From Planctomycetia bacterium (lineage in GTDB: Bacteria > Planctomycetota > Planctomycetia > Pirellulales > UBA1268), in the NCBI GenBank assembly GCA_026401035.1, contig JAPLNR010000053.1, positions 25,451 to 89,450 on the forward strand: a DNA stretch of 64,000 nucleotides, given 5' to 3'. This document shows positions 45,201 to 55,579 of the stretch, piece by piece. The translations under genes and the position numbers were made by a program. The notes beneath the pieces were generated by a model that saw only the letters and a list, made by a program, of their open reading frames with translations, did no database searches and was not told where the DNA came from. Numbering within the stretch: position 1 is the stretch's first letter; every line of letters starts with the position of its first letter.

Positions 45201-48200
45201 GAGCGTTTTGCCCGACTGCGAAATCTCGACGAGCATGCGGCCGCGGTCATAGCCCGTGCCCGCGAGGGCGACAAACTCGCTCCCCGGCTCGGCCGTGAGC
45301 CGCTGCGCCGTGAGCACGAATGGCCGCTTCACCGGATACCGCATCGCCGCCGGATCGATCACCTCGATCGTGTGCCGCGACTTCACCGACGGATCGCTCG
45401 CCTCCAGTTCCCATTCCGCGCGGTAGATGCCCGCCGGCAGCTTTGCCGTCGCGATCACCTTCCCCGTGGCCGGGTCGGTCTGCACCTTCTCGGTGAACAC
45501 GACCTCCCCTGCAGCCCAGGTCTCGGGGTCGGCGGGATCATTTTCCTGAGGCCGCGGCTGTGGGAGATCGATCCGCGCGGGCCGTACCCTGCCCCGCCGC
45601 CGCGGCTGCGGCACCGGCCGTGGTTCCGATTCGAATGCGTCGCCCCGCGCGACCTCCGCCGGCTGGACCAGCTTGAACAGTTTCAGCATGCCGGTGGCCG
45701 CTCGGGGCTCGCCATCGAGCGAATGCGTGGCGAGCGTGATCGCCACCTCCGCGGGCTCGCCCTTCGTGCCGACTTCCTGCCACCTCTCGGCAGCGAGCGT
45801 CGCCTCCAGCGCCGCATAGCCGGCCGACACGCGCCGCTCGTCGCTCCGCGTCTCGCCCCCCGCGTCGGTCACGTCCGCCGTGACCGCATAGGTGAACACC
45901 GGCGCCGATTCCCGCGGCACGGTGCGGTCGGGCCTGGCCGGAAACGTCACGGTGAACCCGCCATTGGCATCGGTCACGGCCGTCCCGCGGGCGATCTTTG
46001 CCGCGCCACCGCCGAACGGCAGCCCCGGAAAGAACCAGCGGCACCAGATCGGAAACCGCATCTCGCGTTCGACCCGGAAGCGAACCTTCGCGCCGGCGAC
46101 GGGCAGGCCCGTATACGTGGTCGCCGTGCCGGTGAGCGTTACCGGGCGATCGAGCACGACGTCGGCCGCGGGAGGGGCGAGCTGCACCTGGAACTTCGGT
46201 CGCTTGTATTCCTCGACCCGTACGTTTGCGACGCCCGCCGCGGCCGGCCCCTCGACGAGGATCGTCCATTGCCCGGGCAGCGCGGCCGACGCGATTGGAA
46301 AGTTGCCATGGAACGAACCGTTGGCATTCGTCACGTGCTCGGCCTTCGCCACCTCGCGGCCGTTGGCATCGCGGAGCACCGCCCGCACCGGAGTGCGGGC
46401 GAGCGCGGCATACTTACCCTGCTCGGGATCGCTGTGGCAGAGGATGCCCTTGTAGAAGACGATCTGGCCAGGGCGGTGAATGCCGCGGTCGGTCATGAGC
46501 ACGATCGTGTTGTGGGTCTGGGGCGGGGCCTGCTGCCAGACATGCGTCGGCTCGCTGCCCACTGTTTCATCGCGGCCGTCAAGGGCCGCCTTCACGAAGA
46601 GCGCAACCTCGCGGCCCTGCTCGGCCGGCAGTTCGTAGCGTCCGTCGCGGTCGGTCGTCGCCGTCTGGCCGGCGGTGAACCGCGGCGGATTCCCCTGCTG
46701 CTCGTGCCTGAAGAGCTGCACGCTGGCATTGGCGATCGGCTCGCCCGAAGCGATGTCGACGACATGCCCCGCGAGCGGTTCGCCCGTCCGCGGATTGGCG
46801 CCACTCGTCACCAGGGCGATCCGGCTCACCCAGACGAGCCCGGCCGCGACGACGTTGTCCTGCTCGCCGAAGTCGGCTGAGTGGCTGGCCACCACCCAAT
46901 AGCTGCCGGGCGCGAGATCCTGCGGCACCGGGATGTCGTGCGACCGCTCCTCGTAATCGGGGGTCGGCGGCAGTTCGGCCGGGAAGGCCTTGGCCGGCGC
47001 CGCTGCGAGGAGCGCCGCGCGTTCGGCGTCGTCGAGCCAGCCCCAGTGGGATTTGCCGGAGCGGAGCCGCTCGAGCCAGTCGGCCTTCACGAGCCGCAGA
47101 TGAACGCCGGTGAGATTGCGGTAGCGCACGCGGATGACCGGCCACGGCCGGGCCCAGGTCCGCTCGGCGAAGACCGCCAGCGCCTTGGACTCGATTTCGG
47201 CGATCAGGTTTTTGCAGAGCTTTCCGCCGGGGCTCTGGGGATGCGCTTCCAGACCCTGCGCGGCAAGAGCGCGGGCCTCGACGAGATCCCCCTGTTCACG
47301 GAGCAGGTTCGCCAGGTGAAATTGTGCCAACGCGGCCGTCTCATGGTCGCCGGCCCGCGCGATGAACGCTTCGAGGGCAAGCTGCTTGCGGTCGGCGAGA
47401 TCTTCGCCGACGGCCTGGCCGGCGGCCCAGAGGATCCGATCGAGATCGGCGGCGAGCAGCGGCGTGCGGTCGGCAGCGGCATTCTTTTGAGGCTGGTGAA
47501 ATTCGAGCAGCTCGCGGTAGAGCCCGGCCGCCTGCATCAGCGGCGACTCCCGATCGGTCACCGCCGGATCCTCGGCAGGCCGCCAAGCCAGAAACTCATC
47601 GAGCGTGCCGAGCGCCGGCCCGTCGGCCGACATTTCGAACGCGTCCTCCGGGTCGACGAGTCCGCGCTCGCCCGACTCGGCGAAGGCCAGGCTGTCGCGG
47701 ACGACCACGTCCCAGACCGTCGGCCGGTAGGCATCGGGCATCGTGCCCGGCTCCAGAATCGCGTTCCACTCGGCGACCGGTAATTTCTGGAGCGCGTCCT
47801 TTGCCCCGAGCGCTGCCGTGAATCGCGCACGGATCTCGCCGACGATCTGCGGAAGATCCCAGGAGGTGATCGATCGCAGATCGCCATCCGCCGCGCCGCC
47901 GCTCGTCCGCTGGGCAAACCGCCAGCGGTTGTTCATGAAGAAGCCCCACGTCCAGTTCGCGCAGATCGCCTCGAGCACACCCCGCGTCTCCGGCGGCGCC
48001 TGCTCCACGGCGGTCGCCAGGAGGAGCAGCCGTTCGGGATCATCGGGAGGCCGGTCGCCGGTCTCCGTGATCACCCGGGTAGCGATCGCGCGGACGGCTT
48101 CCGCCCAGGCTTTCTCCGCCACGGCCGCCTGCTCGATGCCGGCGAGCGCCTCGGCCGCCGTCTTTGGTTTGCCCTCTGCCAGCGCCGTCTCGACCCGCTT

Positions 48201-48362
48201 CCACGCCGCCGCCCGCGGGCCTGTCGGAGCATCGTCGCCGCAGACGTCTTCCAGTGTCATGCCGGTGCCTCCGAGAAAAAGACCTGTCAGGATAAGAAGC
48301 ACAGCGGCGGAGCAGGGCCTGGCCCTCGACCTCTTTACGACGCGGACGCCAGCGACACGCAC
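42201..48362 (-). CDS. Alpha-2-macroglobulin-like protein without thioester
   Basis: A 2053-residue secreted protein (signal helix 'AAVLLILTGLFLGG'). After an N-terminal helical part (to about 400), macroglobulin MG domains follow: 'HRPGQIVFYKGILCH', 'VDVPWTNKQLSI' and the A2M core 'FLPTLTSGADGIVTIEFTLPDTLTTWQFKSLAHD', then 'MVPRFLREGDVVEIPVKVSNRS'. The bait/thioester region reads 'LALPSIMESSDESTETLFTRLYANTLARHI' (about residue 1500), where the family usually has C-x-E-Q; here Cys and Gln are both missing. It probably acts as a periplasmic protease trap without covalent capture, or as a scaffold. No penicillin-binding protein 1C gene is near. Confidence 0.88.
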   Translation of the reverse strand: MRVAGVRVVKRSRARPCSAAVLLILTGLFLGGTGMTLEDVCGDDAPTGPRAAAWKRVETALAEGKPKTAAEALAGIEQAAVAEKAWAEAVRAIATRVITETGDRPPDDPERLLLLATAVEQAPPETRGVLEAICANWTWGFFMNNRWRFAQRTSGGAADGDLRSITSWDLPQIVGEIRARFTAALGAKDALQKLPVAEWNAILEPGTMPDAYRPTVWDVVVRDSLAFAESGERGLVDPEDAFEMSADGPALGTLDEFLAWRPAEDPAVTDRESPLMQAAGLYRELLEFHQPQKNAAADRTPLLAADLDRILWAAGQAVGEDLADRKQLALEAFIARAGDHETAALAQFHLANLLREQGDLVEARALAAQGLEAHPQSPGGKLCKNLIAEIESKALAVFAERTWARPWPVIRVRYRNLTGVHLRLVKADWLERLRSGKSHWGWLDDAERAALLAAAPAKAFPAELPPTPDYEERSHDIPVPQDLAPGSYWVVASHSADFGEQDNVVAAGLVWVSRIALVTSGANPRTGEPLAGHVVDIASGEPIANASVQLFRHEQQGNPPRFTAGQTATTDRDGRYELPAEQGREVALFVKAALDGRDETVGSEPTHVWQQAPPQTHNTIVLMTDRGIHRPGQIVFYKGILCHSDPEQGKYAALARTPVRAVLRDANGREVAKAEHVTNANGSFHGNFPIASAALPGQWTILVEGPAAAGVANVRVEEYKRPKFQVQLAPPAADVVLDRPVTLTGTATTYTGLPVAGAKVRFRVEREMRFPIWCRWFFPGLPFGGGAAKIARGTAVTDANGGFTVTFPARPDRTVPRESAPVFTYAVTADVTDAGGETRSDERRVSAGYAALEATLAAERWQEVGTKGEPAEVAITLATHSLDGEPRAATGMLKLFKLVQPAEVARGDAFESEPRPVPQPRRRGRVRPARIDLPQPRPQENDPADPETWAAGEVVFTEKVQTDPATGKVIATAKLPAGIYRAEWELEASDPSVKSRHTIEVIDPAAMRYPVKRPFVLTAQRLTAEPGSEFVALAGTGYDRGRMLVEISQSGKTLSRFWTEPGRTQWPISVKVGPEHRGGFSVRAWLVRDGRLHLQTLTVDVPWTNKQLSIAWERFTRRVEPAAQEVWRAKINAAGDPGDLVAAEMVATLYDQSLDALAGHDWPGGLSNLFRHEWDSRVNAFSNGGYPLNQIRGGWAMPQEQVEITYRELRGEFGPGSWGGGRRMRGMMMEMTTMAAPAAVAMDAAAEGVATNGILRKDKAGRGEGESPPRPSSATPPPPRKNLAETAFFLPTLTSGADGIVTIEFTLPDTLTTWQFKSLAHDATLRSGTLLDTCVAAKDLMVEPMVPRFLREGDVVEIPVKVSNRSTGRLSGAVQFELADARTGVSRDELIATARSQGFDLAAGESQPVFFTVKVAEGTDALRYLATGSAGRASDGEEALLPVLSKRVLVTETVPITIRGPGEKRVVIERLAKPADTILSQSLVVQATSNPAWYAVLALPSIMESSDESTETLFTRLYANTLARHIATRDPRIQKIFEQWKGTKTLESPLEKNADLVKTLLAETPWVREAVDETEARARIALLFDANRAADEAQAARARLESLRNGDGGWPWFPGGNTCDSVSLGIIAGFGRLRAAGATIDVQPALAAIPWLDGRLIEEQKRAAKLWADKPADVVLTPIGAFALYARSFFKEDAAPQGEAAAAVRWGLDVGRQSWMKLDARRSQGHVAIALARSGDRETARSIIDSLKQRSTGLDSQEENWQGMWWRDLHPGWWSWAHAPIETQAVMIEAFDEVAGDRQSVEALKAWLLSQKRTSRWPGNRATADAVGVLLGRGDDLLAASELVAVDVGGDRVEPKGAEAGTGFFEERFVRREITPKLATVVMKKADAGIAWGGIHWQYLDDIANVPAAGRAELAIEKKLFVKRFTKAGPVLEPAAAGAATNLEVGDELVVRLVVTSDRDYEFLELSDHRPSLTEPVDVLSGWRWGDGVGWYVALRDASTQFFFERLPRGTHVFEYSLRAAHRGSGSSGFATIQSRYAPEFSAHSESIPVEVH

Positions 48363-48460
48363 GGGAGAGCCCTCCGGAACCCTGGATGTTCTTTACGACA
48401 GAAGTCTACGGGTCAGGGCCAATTCCGTGACACGCATTGCCCGACGGGACGCCGGATGCC

Positions 48461-48487
48461 TTGACAGCATATATACGCATGTATACT
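48461..48487 (+). promoter_or_regulatory. Promoter for recQ
   Basis: TTGACA (48461-48466) and TATACT (48482-48487) lie 15 nt apart, 33 nt before the recQ start. The inverted repeat TATAC-GCAT-GTATA (48472-48485) overlaps the -10 box and could be an operator. The region is AT-rich compared with its surroundings. Confidence 0.5.
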
Positions 48488-48519
48488 TCTTTCGACGCCA
48501 ACCCCCGGACATTCCTGCC

Positions 48520-50574
48520 ATGCCCCACGATCTGCACGCCGTCCTCGAGCGGTCTTTTGGGCATGCAACGTTCCGAGCCGGACAGGAACAGGTGATCCAG
48601 TCGCTGCTGGCCGGCAGGAGCGCGCTTGCCCTCTTTCCCACGGGGGCCGGCAAGTCGCTCTGCTACCAGCTCCCCGGCCTGCTGCTCGACGGGTTGACGA
48701 TTGTCATCTCTCCGTTGATCGCCCTGATGAAGGATCAGGTCGAGTCGCTCCAGTCGCGGGGCATTGCGGCGGCGCGGCTCGATTCCTCGCTCAGCCCGGC
48801 CGAGGCGGCGGGCGTGTATGACGGCATCCGCAGCGGCACGTTGAAACTGCTCTACATCGCGCCCGAGCGGCTGATGAGCGAGCAGTTCGTCGCGCGGCTT
48901 GCGCGGGCCAGGGTCGCGATGATGGCAGTGGACGAGGCCCACTGCATCTCGGAGTGGGGGCATAACTTCCGTCCGGAATACCTACGGCTGGCGCACGTAG
49001 CCAAGGATCTCGGCATCAGCCCCGTGCTGGCACTGACGGCCACGGCGACACCCGCGGTCGCGGCCGACATTCGGCGGGCCTTCGGCATCGCCGAGGCAGA
49101 CCACGTACAGAATTCCTTCCTCCGGCCAAACCTCGCCTACCGGGTCACCCCCTGCGCCGACAGGGATCGGCTCAGGCTGCTGACGAGCCGACTGCAGGAA
49201 CAGCAGGGACCCGCGATCGTCTACGTGACGCTGCAGAAGACCGCGGAAGATGTGGCGAGTCACCTGAGGAAGAATGGGCTGGAGGCGCTCGCCTACCATG
49301 CCGGCCTGCCGGACGAACAGCGGCATGACGCGCAGGATGCATTCATGGGCGGCCGTGTCGACACGATCGTCGCCACGATCGCCTTTGGCATGGGCATCGA
49401 CAAGGCCGACATCCGCGGGGTCTACCACTACAACCTGCCGAAGACCCTGGAAAACTATGCCCAGGAAACGGGCCGGGCTGGCCGCGACGGCCAGCACTCG
49501 GTCTGTGAACTGCTGGCCTGCGCTGACGATCGGATCGTGCTCGACAACTTCACCTACGGCGACACGCCCACACCGCAGGCGCTTCGGCAATTACTCGAGG
49601 AGCTTCTGTCGCCGGCCGCAGCGCAGCATGAATCCCCAACAAAACGCCAGCACAAACTCCAGCCCAAACGCCAGCCGGGCGAGTTCGACATCTCGCTGTA
49701 CGAACTTGCGCAGGCCACGGACATCCGCCCGCTGGTGATTGAAACGGTGCTCACCCATCTCGAACTGGCCGGGGTTCTCCGGCCGCTGGGTTCGTTCTAT
49801 GCCACCTATCAGTTTCGGCTGCTCAGGCCCGAGTCGGCAGTCTTGGCCGGTCACACTCCCGAGCGGCAGGCATTCCTGCAACGGCTGTTGCACTGCGGCA
49901 AGCGTGGCACGAAGTGGACCACGCTCGATCCCGACGACGCCGCAGCCGAGTTGGCCGAGCCGCGTGACCGCATCGTGAAGGCACTCGGCTGGCTTGCAGA
50001 CTCGGGCGGCCTCGAGCTCAGGCCCAGCGGCAGCCGGCAGCGCTACCGTTTGAACAGCGGGGCGGGTCATGATGGGTCAGAGCGGCATGATCTCGACGAG
50101 CTCACCCGGTCGATGCAGAAATTGTTTGCCGTCCGCGAAGCCCGCGATCTCGAGCGGCTGCAGGGAGTGCTCGACTTCGCCGGGGATCGCGGCTGCCTCA
50201 CCCGCCGGCTCCTGCAGTATTTTGGTGAAGTTGTCGGCCCGCAGGCCGGCGACGCGGCGGATGTGCGGTGTGGCGGCTGCACGAGCTGTGACGACGCTGA
50301 GCCTGCGTCCGCGAAAGCGGGGGGCGGCGTTCCCCGGGAAATCCCTGCCTCGAACGTGCCGGCGATCACCGCCGAGCAGACCGCAGCCATCGAGAGTCTG
50401 ATCGCCGAAGGTCGGGCGTCGCTCAGCACTCCCCGGCAACTGGCTCGCTTTCTCGGCGGACTCACCAGCCCCGCCACCACTCGCGAAAGGCTGGGCAGGC
50501 ATGCCGCCTTTGGCCTGTTGGCCCGAGTGCCTTTTGCAAACCTGCTTGCGCAGGCTGAGTCGCTCGTGGGGTGA
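48520..50574 (+). CDS. recQ: ATP-dependent DNA helicase RecQ
   Basis: A 684-residue RecQ-family helicase that unwinds DNA in recombination and repair. Motif I is 'FPTGAGKSLCYQLP', motif II 'VDEAHCISEWGHNFRPEY', motif III 'LALTATATP', and motifs V-VI 'IATIAFGMGIDKADIRGVYHYNLPKTLENYAQETGRAGRDG'. The zinc-binding domain follows, with Cys residues in 'DRGCLTRRLLQYFGE' and 'RCGGCTSC', and the winged-helix part. The HRDC domain of E. coli RecQ is not apparent; the C-terminus is instead a short helical region. It is divergent from the A2M gene. Confidence 0.95.
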   Translation: MPHDLHAVLERSFGHATFRAGQEQVIQSLLAGRSALALFPTGAGKSLCYQLPGLLLDGLTIVISPLIALMKDQVESLQSRGIAAARLDSSLSPAEAAGVYDGIRSGTLKLLYIAPERLMSEQFVARLARARVAMMAVDEAHCISEWGHNFRPEYLRLAHVAKDLGISPVLALTATATPAVAADIRRAFGIAEADHVQNSFLRPNLAYRVTPCADRDRLRLLTSRLQEQQGPAIVYVTLQKTAEDVASHLRKNGLEALAYHAGLPDEQRHDAQDAFMGGRVDTIVATIAFGMGIDKADIRGVYHYNLPKTLENYAQETGRAGRDGQHSVCELLACADDRIVLDNFTYGDTPTPQALRQLLEELLSPAAAQHESPTKRQHKLQPKRQPGEFDISLYELAQATDIRPLVIETVLTHLELAGVLRPLGSFYATYQFRLLRPESAVLAGHTPERQAFLQRLLHCGKRGTKWTTLDPDDAAAELAEPRDRIVKALGWLADSGGLELRPSGSRQRYRLNSGAGHDGSERHDLDELTRSMQKLFAVREARDLERLQGVLDFAGDRGCLTRRLLQYFGEVVGPQAGDAADVRCGGCTSCDDAEPASAKAGGGVPREIPASNVPAITAEQTAAIESLIAEGRASLSTPRQLARFLGGLTSPATTRERLGRHAAFGLLARVPFANLLAQAESLVG

Positions 50575-50798
50575 GGAACAAGAAACCCGGAGTGGATCGG
50601 CGGCGTAAACCCTCTGCTGGACGTGGGTTACGAGCGTTCGCCGGCCGGCCGCGGCCGCCGTGGTGTGCTGCAATGATGTGCTATATATGATGGAAGAACA
50701 TTTTACTGGCGGCGGAGCGCAACGCCGACAACCTTGGATTTCGTAGCCGAATGCATCGCTGCCCAGTCGGCGTGGTTTGCCTGCAACCAGGAGGTCGT

Positions 50799-53700
50799 AT
50801 GCGTCGCCCCGTGAGTTTGATCCTTTCCGCCGGCTTTGCCGCCTTTGCCAGCTTGGCCGCCTTCGCGGGCTTGATCGCCTTCGCGAGTTTGGCCGCCGCG
50901 GCAGAATCACCTTCCTTCAACAAGGACATCCGTTCCATCCTGGTGGAGAACTGCTTCTCCTGCCACGGGGCCGACAGCGGCAGTCGCAAGGCCGATCTCC
51001 GGCTCGATCAGCGGGATGCCGCCATCGAGTCGGGTGCCATCGCCCCGGGCGATCCCGATTCGAGCGTCATGCTCGACCGCATTTTCTCCGACGATCCCGA
51101 GGAGGTGATGCCGCCGCCGAGCCTGAAGAAGGTGCTCACGAGCGAGCAGAAGGAACTGCTCAAGCGGTGGATCGCCGAGGGGGCGGAGTACGAGCCGCAC
51201 TGGTCGTTCATCCCGCCCCAGCGGCCCGAGCCACCGGCGGTCAAAAATGAGACGTGGGTACGGAATCCGATCGACCGGTTCGTTCTCGCGCGGCTGGAAG
51301 CCGAGGGGCTCACGCCGGCCGCCGAGGCCGATCGCCGCGTGCTTGCCCGCCGGCTCGCGCTCGACATCACCGGTCTGCCCCCAGAGCCGGCCGTCGTTGA
51401 TGCCTTCGTGGCCGACCCGCATCCGGACGCGTATGACCGGCTCGTCGACACCATGCTTTCGAGCCTCGAATGGGGCGAGCACCGCGGCCGCCACTGGCTC
51501 GACTACGCCCGCTACGCCGACACCCACGGCATCCACTTCGACAACTACCGCGAGATGTGGACCTACCGGCAGTGGGTGGTCAACGCCTTCAACCGCAACA
51601 TGCCGTTCGACCAGTTCACGATCCTGCAGTTGGCCGGCGACCTCGTGAGCAACCACGGCCTCAACGCCACGCCCGATCAGATCCTCGACAACCGAATTGC
51701 CAGCGGCTTCAACCGCTGCAACATGACGACCAACGAGGGCGGCATCATCGACGAGGAATACATCGTGCTCTACGCGCGGGATCGCACGGAGACGACGTCG
51801 GCCGTCTGGCTCGGCCTGACGACCGGCTGCGCCGTCTGCCACGACCACAAGTTCGATCCGTTCACGCAGAAGGAGTTTTACGAACTCTCGGCCTTCTTTA
51901 ACAATACGACACAGGCCGCCAGGGACGGCAACATTCAAGACACGCCGCCGATCCTGCCGGTGCCGAAGCTGGAAGACCGGTCGCGGTTTGCCGCGCTGGA
52001 GAAAGAACTGCCGTCGGCGAAGACCGCCGTCGAGGCCCGCAAGACCGCCGCGAAACCGGAGTTCGAGTCATGGATCAAAGCGGCCACTCCCGCGATCGTC
52101 GCCAAGTCGCTGCCACAGGACACTCCGCTCGTCGATCTGCCCCTCGACGAAGGGCAGGGGAGCACCACCCGCGTTCTGCTCGCCGGCAAGCAGACCGAAC
52201 TCCCGCTCACGCCGACGACCACCTGGCAGGCCGGCCCGAACGGCATGCCCGCCATTCTGCTCGACGGCAAGGCCGGCGAACTTGCGGGTAGTGGCGATTT
52301 CGAACACGACCAGGCGTTCAGCGTGACCTTCTGGGTCCGCGTTCCGGCCAACGACTCGTCCTATGCCGTGATCTCCCGCATGGATGATGCAAACGCCTTC
52401 CGCGGCTGGGATGTCTGGGTGCAGGGCCGGCGGATCGCGATGCACCTTGTCCATTCCTACCCGGACGATGCCCTGAAGGTGGTGGCGAAAAACCAGCTCA
52501 AGTCCGACACGTGGACGCTCGTGTCCGTTACCTACGACGGCTCCGGCAAGGCCGAGGGCGTGAAGATCTATTACGACGGCAAACTGCAAAAGCAAAAAGT
52601 CGAAAACAACAAATTCAAGAAGAACACGATTCGCACCGAGGTGCCGCTGGTGATCGGCGGCCGCGCGAAGGGCGCGACAGCCCATGCTGTCGGCCTGGCG
52701 AGCCTGTCGCTCTGGGGCCGTAGTCTCTCGGCCGGCGAGATCGAAGGCCTCTCCCGCGCCCAGGCAATCGCAGAGATCGTCAAGCTGCCGCCCGAGGAAC
52801 GGGTCAAGGCCGGCGGCACGCTCTACGGCTGGTGGCTGGCGACGTTTGACGAGCCGTTCAAGGCGGCAACGGCCGATGTTACCAAGTTCGACGCGGAGAT
52901 GGCCGAGATTCGCAAGCGTGGCACGGTCGCCCACGTGATGCACGAGAAAGCTGCGATGGCGAAGGCCTTTGTCCTCAACCGCGGCGAGTACGACAAGCGG
53001 GGCGACGAGGTCGAGGCCAACACGCCCGACGTCCTCCCGCCACTCCCTGACCATCTGCCGAAAAACCGGCTCGGCCTCGCTCAGTGGCTGCTGCTGCAGG
53101 ACCATCCGCTCACTTCGCGAGTGACCGTCAACCGGTTCTGGCAGGAGGTGTTTGGCACCGGCCTCGTCCGATCGAGCGGCGACTTCGGCATCACCGGTGA
53201 ACTGCCCAGCCATCCCGAACTGCTCGACTGGCTCGCGATCGAGTTCATCGAGAGCGGCTGGGACGTGAAGAAGCTGTTCAGGCTGATGGTGACGAGCGCG
53301 GCCTATCGGCAGAGTGCCGCGGCCACGCCCGAAAAACTCACCAAAGACAGTGCCAACCGGCTGCTCTCCCGCGGTCCGCGGTTTCGCATGGACGCGGAAA
53401 TGGTTCGCGACCACGCCCTTGCTGCCAGCGGCCTGCTCGTCAAGCAGATCGGCGGCCCGAGCGTGAAGCCCTACCAGCCCGACGGCGTCTGGGAGGCCGT
53501 GTCGATGGGCGGCAACACGAATAAGTACAACCGCGACAAGGGTGAGAACGTCTACCGTCGCAGCATGTATTGGTTCTGGAAGCGGTCGGCCCCGCCGGCC
53601 TCGCTGGACATCTTCAACGCTCCCTCGCGCGAAAACTGCTGCGTGAAGCGGGAGCGGACCAACACGCCGCTGCAGGCGCTCGTCACGCTCAACGATCCGC

Positions 53701-54005
53701 AGTTTGTCGAGGCGGCCCGGGCGCTGGCCGACCGAGCGCTCGAGATCGGCGGCGAGACCGACGAGTCGCGGATCGAATTCATCGCCGAGCGGCTGCTCGC
53801 CCGGCCCTTCACCGCCGACGAGGTCGCGGTCGTGAAGCAGTCACTCGCCGACCTCATGGCCTGGTACAAGGACCACCCTGACGACGCCAAGCAGGTGATC
53901 GCGGTGGGCGATTCGAAGCCCCGAGCAGCCGATCCGGTGCTGCTGGCCAGCTGGACGATGCTGACGAACGAACTCATGAACCTGGACGAAGTACTCTGCA
54001 AATAG
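50799..54005 (+). CDS. PSD1/PSCyt1 protein with LamG domain
   Basis: A 1068-residue secreted protein. The signal peptide has a repeated AFA-L pattern. The cytochrome C domain has CFSCH at residues 52-56. DUF1549 follows ('[23 protein letters not shown]', '[15 protein letters not shown]', '[15 protein letters not shown]', with CAVCH in '[15 protein letters not shown]'). A LamG/concanavalin-like domain sits at about 445-650 ('[24 protein letters not shown]', '[20 protein letters not shown]', '[31 protein letters not shown]'). DUF1553 ends the protein ('[29 protein letters not shown]'). AGGAGG sits 5 nt before the ATG. It heads a four-gene operon and may bind a carbohydrate through LamG. Confidence 0.95.
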   Translation: MRRPVSLILSAGFAAFASLAAFAGLIAFASLAAAAESPSFNKDIRSILVENCFSCHGADSGSRKADLRLDQRDAAIESGAIAPGDPDSSVMLDRIFSDDPEEVMPPPSLKKVLTSEQKELLKRWIAEGAEYEPHWSFIPPQRPEPPAVKNETWVRNPIDRFVLARLEAEGLTPAAEADRRVLARRLALDITGLPPEPAVVDAFVADPHPDAYDRLVDTMLSSLEWGEHRGRHWLDYARYADTHGIHFDNYREMWTYRQWVVNAFNRNMPFDQFTILQLAGDLVSNHGLNATPDQILDNRIASGFNRCNMTTNEGGIIDEEYIVLYARDRTETTSAVWLGLTTGCAVCHDHKFDPFTQKEFYELSAFFNNTTQAARDGNIQDTPPILPVPKLEDRSRFAALEKELPSAKTAVEARKTAAKPEFESWIKAATPAIVAKSLPQDTPLVDLPLDEGQGSTTRVLLAGKQTELPLTPTTTWQAGPNGMPAILLDGKAGELAGSGDFEHDQAFSVTFWVRVPANDSSYAVISRMDDANAFRGWDVWVQGRRIAMHLVHSYPDDALKVVAKNQLKSDTWTLVSVTYDGSGKAEGVKIYYDGKLQKQKVENNKFKKNTIRTEVPLVIGGRAKGATAHAVGLASLSLWGRSLSAGEIEGLSRAQAIAEIVKLPPEERVKAGGTLYGWWLATFDEPFKAATADVTKFDAEMAEIRKRGTVAHVMHEKAAMAKAFVLNRGEYDKRGDEVEANTPDVLPPLPDHLPKNRLGLAQWLLLQDHPLTSRVTVNRFWQEVFGTGLVRSSGDFGITGELPSHPELLDWLAIEFIESGWDVKKLFRLMVTSAAYRQSAAATPEKLTKDSANRLLSRGPRFRMDAEMVRDHALAASGLLVKQIGGPSVKPYQPDGVWEAVSMGGNTNKYNRDKGENVYRRSMYWFWKRSAPPASLDIFNAPSRENCCVKRERTNTPLQALVTLNDPQFVEAARALADRALEIGGETDESRIEFIAERLLARPFTADEVAVVKQSLADLMAWYKDHPDDAKQVIAVGDSKPRAADPVLLASWTMLTNELMNLDEVLCK

Positions 54006-54009
54006 GAGC

Positions 54010-54034
54010 GAAAAAGGTGACAGTCACCTTTTTC
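54010..54034. repeat. Perfect palindrome GAAAAAGGTGAC-A-GTCACCTTTTTC
   Basis: The 12-nt arms are perfect and separated by one base. It lies in the 43-nt gap between the PSD1 and DUF1501 genes, directly before the GAGGAG binding site of the latter. The T5 run at its right arm gives it the form of a Rho-independent terminator, so it may reduce read-through to the downstream genes. I recall similar words as frequent repeats in planctomycete genomes. Confidence 0.8.
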
Positions 54035-54048
54035 GAGGAGAAACCCAT

Positions 54049-55542
54049 ATGACCGCCCCTATCCGCTCCCCGCTCGACGAGCTTGGCCTAAACCTCACGC
54101 GACGGCGGTTCTTCGAGCGCGGCAGCCATCTGCTCGGCGGCGCGGCGCTGGCGTCCCTGCTGGGCGACCAGGCGGCGTTTGGCAATACCGCGACCGCTCC
54201 GGCTGCCGGCCTCGAAAAGATCGCCGGGGCGATCGGGCCGCACTTCGCGCCCAAGGCGAAGCATGTGATCTACATGCACATGGTGGGCGGCCCGCCGCAG
54301 CAGGACATGTTCGACTACAAGCCGGTCATGAACGACTGGTACGACAAGGACCTGCCGGAGAGCGTCCGCAACGGCCAGCGGCTGACGACGATGACCTCGG
54401 GGCAGTCGCGGTTTCCGATCGCGCCCTCGAAATACAAGTTTTCCCAGCATGGGCAAAGCGGAATGTGGGTTAGCGAACTGTTGCCGTGGACGGCCAAGAT
54501 GGTCGACGAGATGTGCTTCATCCGCTCGATGCACACCGAGGCGATCAATCACGAGCCGGCGATCACCTACATGCAGACGGGCAATCAGATCTCGGGCCGC
54601 CCCTGCCTGGGCTCATGGGCCAGCTACGGCTTGGGCAGCCTCAACAAGGATCTACCGACGTTCGTCGTGCTGGTGGCGAAACCGACCAACACCGAACAGG
54701 TGCAGGCGATCGGCGCCCGGCTCTGGTCGAGCGGCTATCTGCCGGGCGAGTATGCCGGCGTGAGTTTTCGCAGCGCCGGCGACCCGATCCTCTACATCAA
54801 CAACCCCCCCGGTGTCTCCAGCGCGGTGCGCCGCAAGACGCTCGACGGCCTGCAGGCACTCAACCAGCAAACCCTCGAGCAGATTGCCGATCCCGAGACC
54901 CGCACCCGAATCGCGCAGTACGAGATGGCGTTTCGGATGCAGTCGAGCGTGCCTGAATTGACCGATCTGGCAAGCGAGTCGGAAAGCACGCTCGCGCTGT
55001 ACGGCGATCAGGTAAAAAAATCCGGCTCGTTCGCCAACACCGTGCTGATGGCGCGGCGGATGGTGGAACGGGGTGTGCGGTTCGTGCAGATCTATCTCAA
55101 CAACTGGGACACGCATGGCAATGTTGCCGGCCGGCTGCCAAGCCAGTGCCGGGACATCGATCAGGCTTCCTACGGCCTCGTCAACGACCTCAAGGCCCGT
55201 GGGCTCCTCGACGACACACTCATCATCTGGGGCGGTGAGTTCGGCCGTACCATCTACTCGCAGGGCGGTCTTTCCAAGGAAAACTACGGCCGCGACCACC
55301 ATCCGCGCTGCTTCACGATGTGGATGGCTGGCGGCGGCGCAAAGCCCGGCATGATCTACGGCGAGACCGACGACTTCTCCTACAACATCGTCAAGAATCC
55401 GGTGCATATCCGTGACTTCCATGCAACGGCCCTGCACCTGCTCGGCTTCGACCACGAGCGGTTCACCTACCGCCACCTCGGCCTCGACCAGAAGCTCACC
55501 GGCGTCGAGCACGCCCACGTGATCAAAGAACTACTCGCCTAA
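54049..55542 (+). CDS. DUF1501 protein with Tat signal
   Basis: A 497-residue DUF1501 protein. '[25 protein letters not shown]' is a twin-arginine signal. Landmarks are '[21 protein letters not shown]', '[30 protein letters not shown]', '[30 protein letters not shown]', '[17 protein letters not shown]' and '[30 protein letters not shown]'. GAGGAG 8 nt upstream supports the start. It follows the LamG-type PSD1 gene and precedes the SGNH/PVC gene; compare the other pair at 2637-7167. Confidence 0.94.
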   Translation: MTAPIRSPLDELGLNLTRRRFFERGSHLLGGAALASLLGDQAAFGNTATAPAAGLEKIAGAIGPHFAPKAKHVIYMHMVGGPPQQDMFDYKPVMNDWYDKDLPESVRNGQRLTTMTSGQSRFPIAPSKYKFSQHGQSGMWVSELLPWTAKMVDEMCFIRSMHTEAINHEPAITYMQTGNQISGRPCLGSWASYGLGSLNKDLPTFVVLVAKPTNTEQVQAIGARLWSSGYLPGEYAGVSFRSAGDPILYINNPPGVSSAVRRKTLDGLQALNQQTLEQIADPETRTRIAQYEMAFRMQSSVPELTDLASESESTLALYGDQVKKSGSFANTVLMARRMVERGVRFVQIYLNNWDTHGNVAGRLPSQCRDIDQASYGLVNDLKARGLLDDTLIIWGGEFGRTIYSQGGLSKENYGRDHHPRCFTMWMAGGGAKPGMIYGETDDFSYNIVKNPVHIRDFHATALHLLGFDHERFTYRHLGLDQKLTGVEHAHVIKELLA

Positions 55543-55579
55543 CCCTCCTTCACTCTCCGTTCCCTCGCAGGAAACAGCG

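Noticed and set aside
47743..48519. N-terminal extension of RecQ by 259 codons
   Set aside because: It is antisense to the A2M gene; RecQ homology starts at 48520, and a promoter lies between.
50812..50900. A tandem DNA repeat at the start of the LamG-PSD1 gene
   Set aside because: It encodes the signal peptide's AFA-L pattern; a low-complexity hydrophobic helix explains it.
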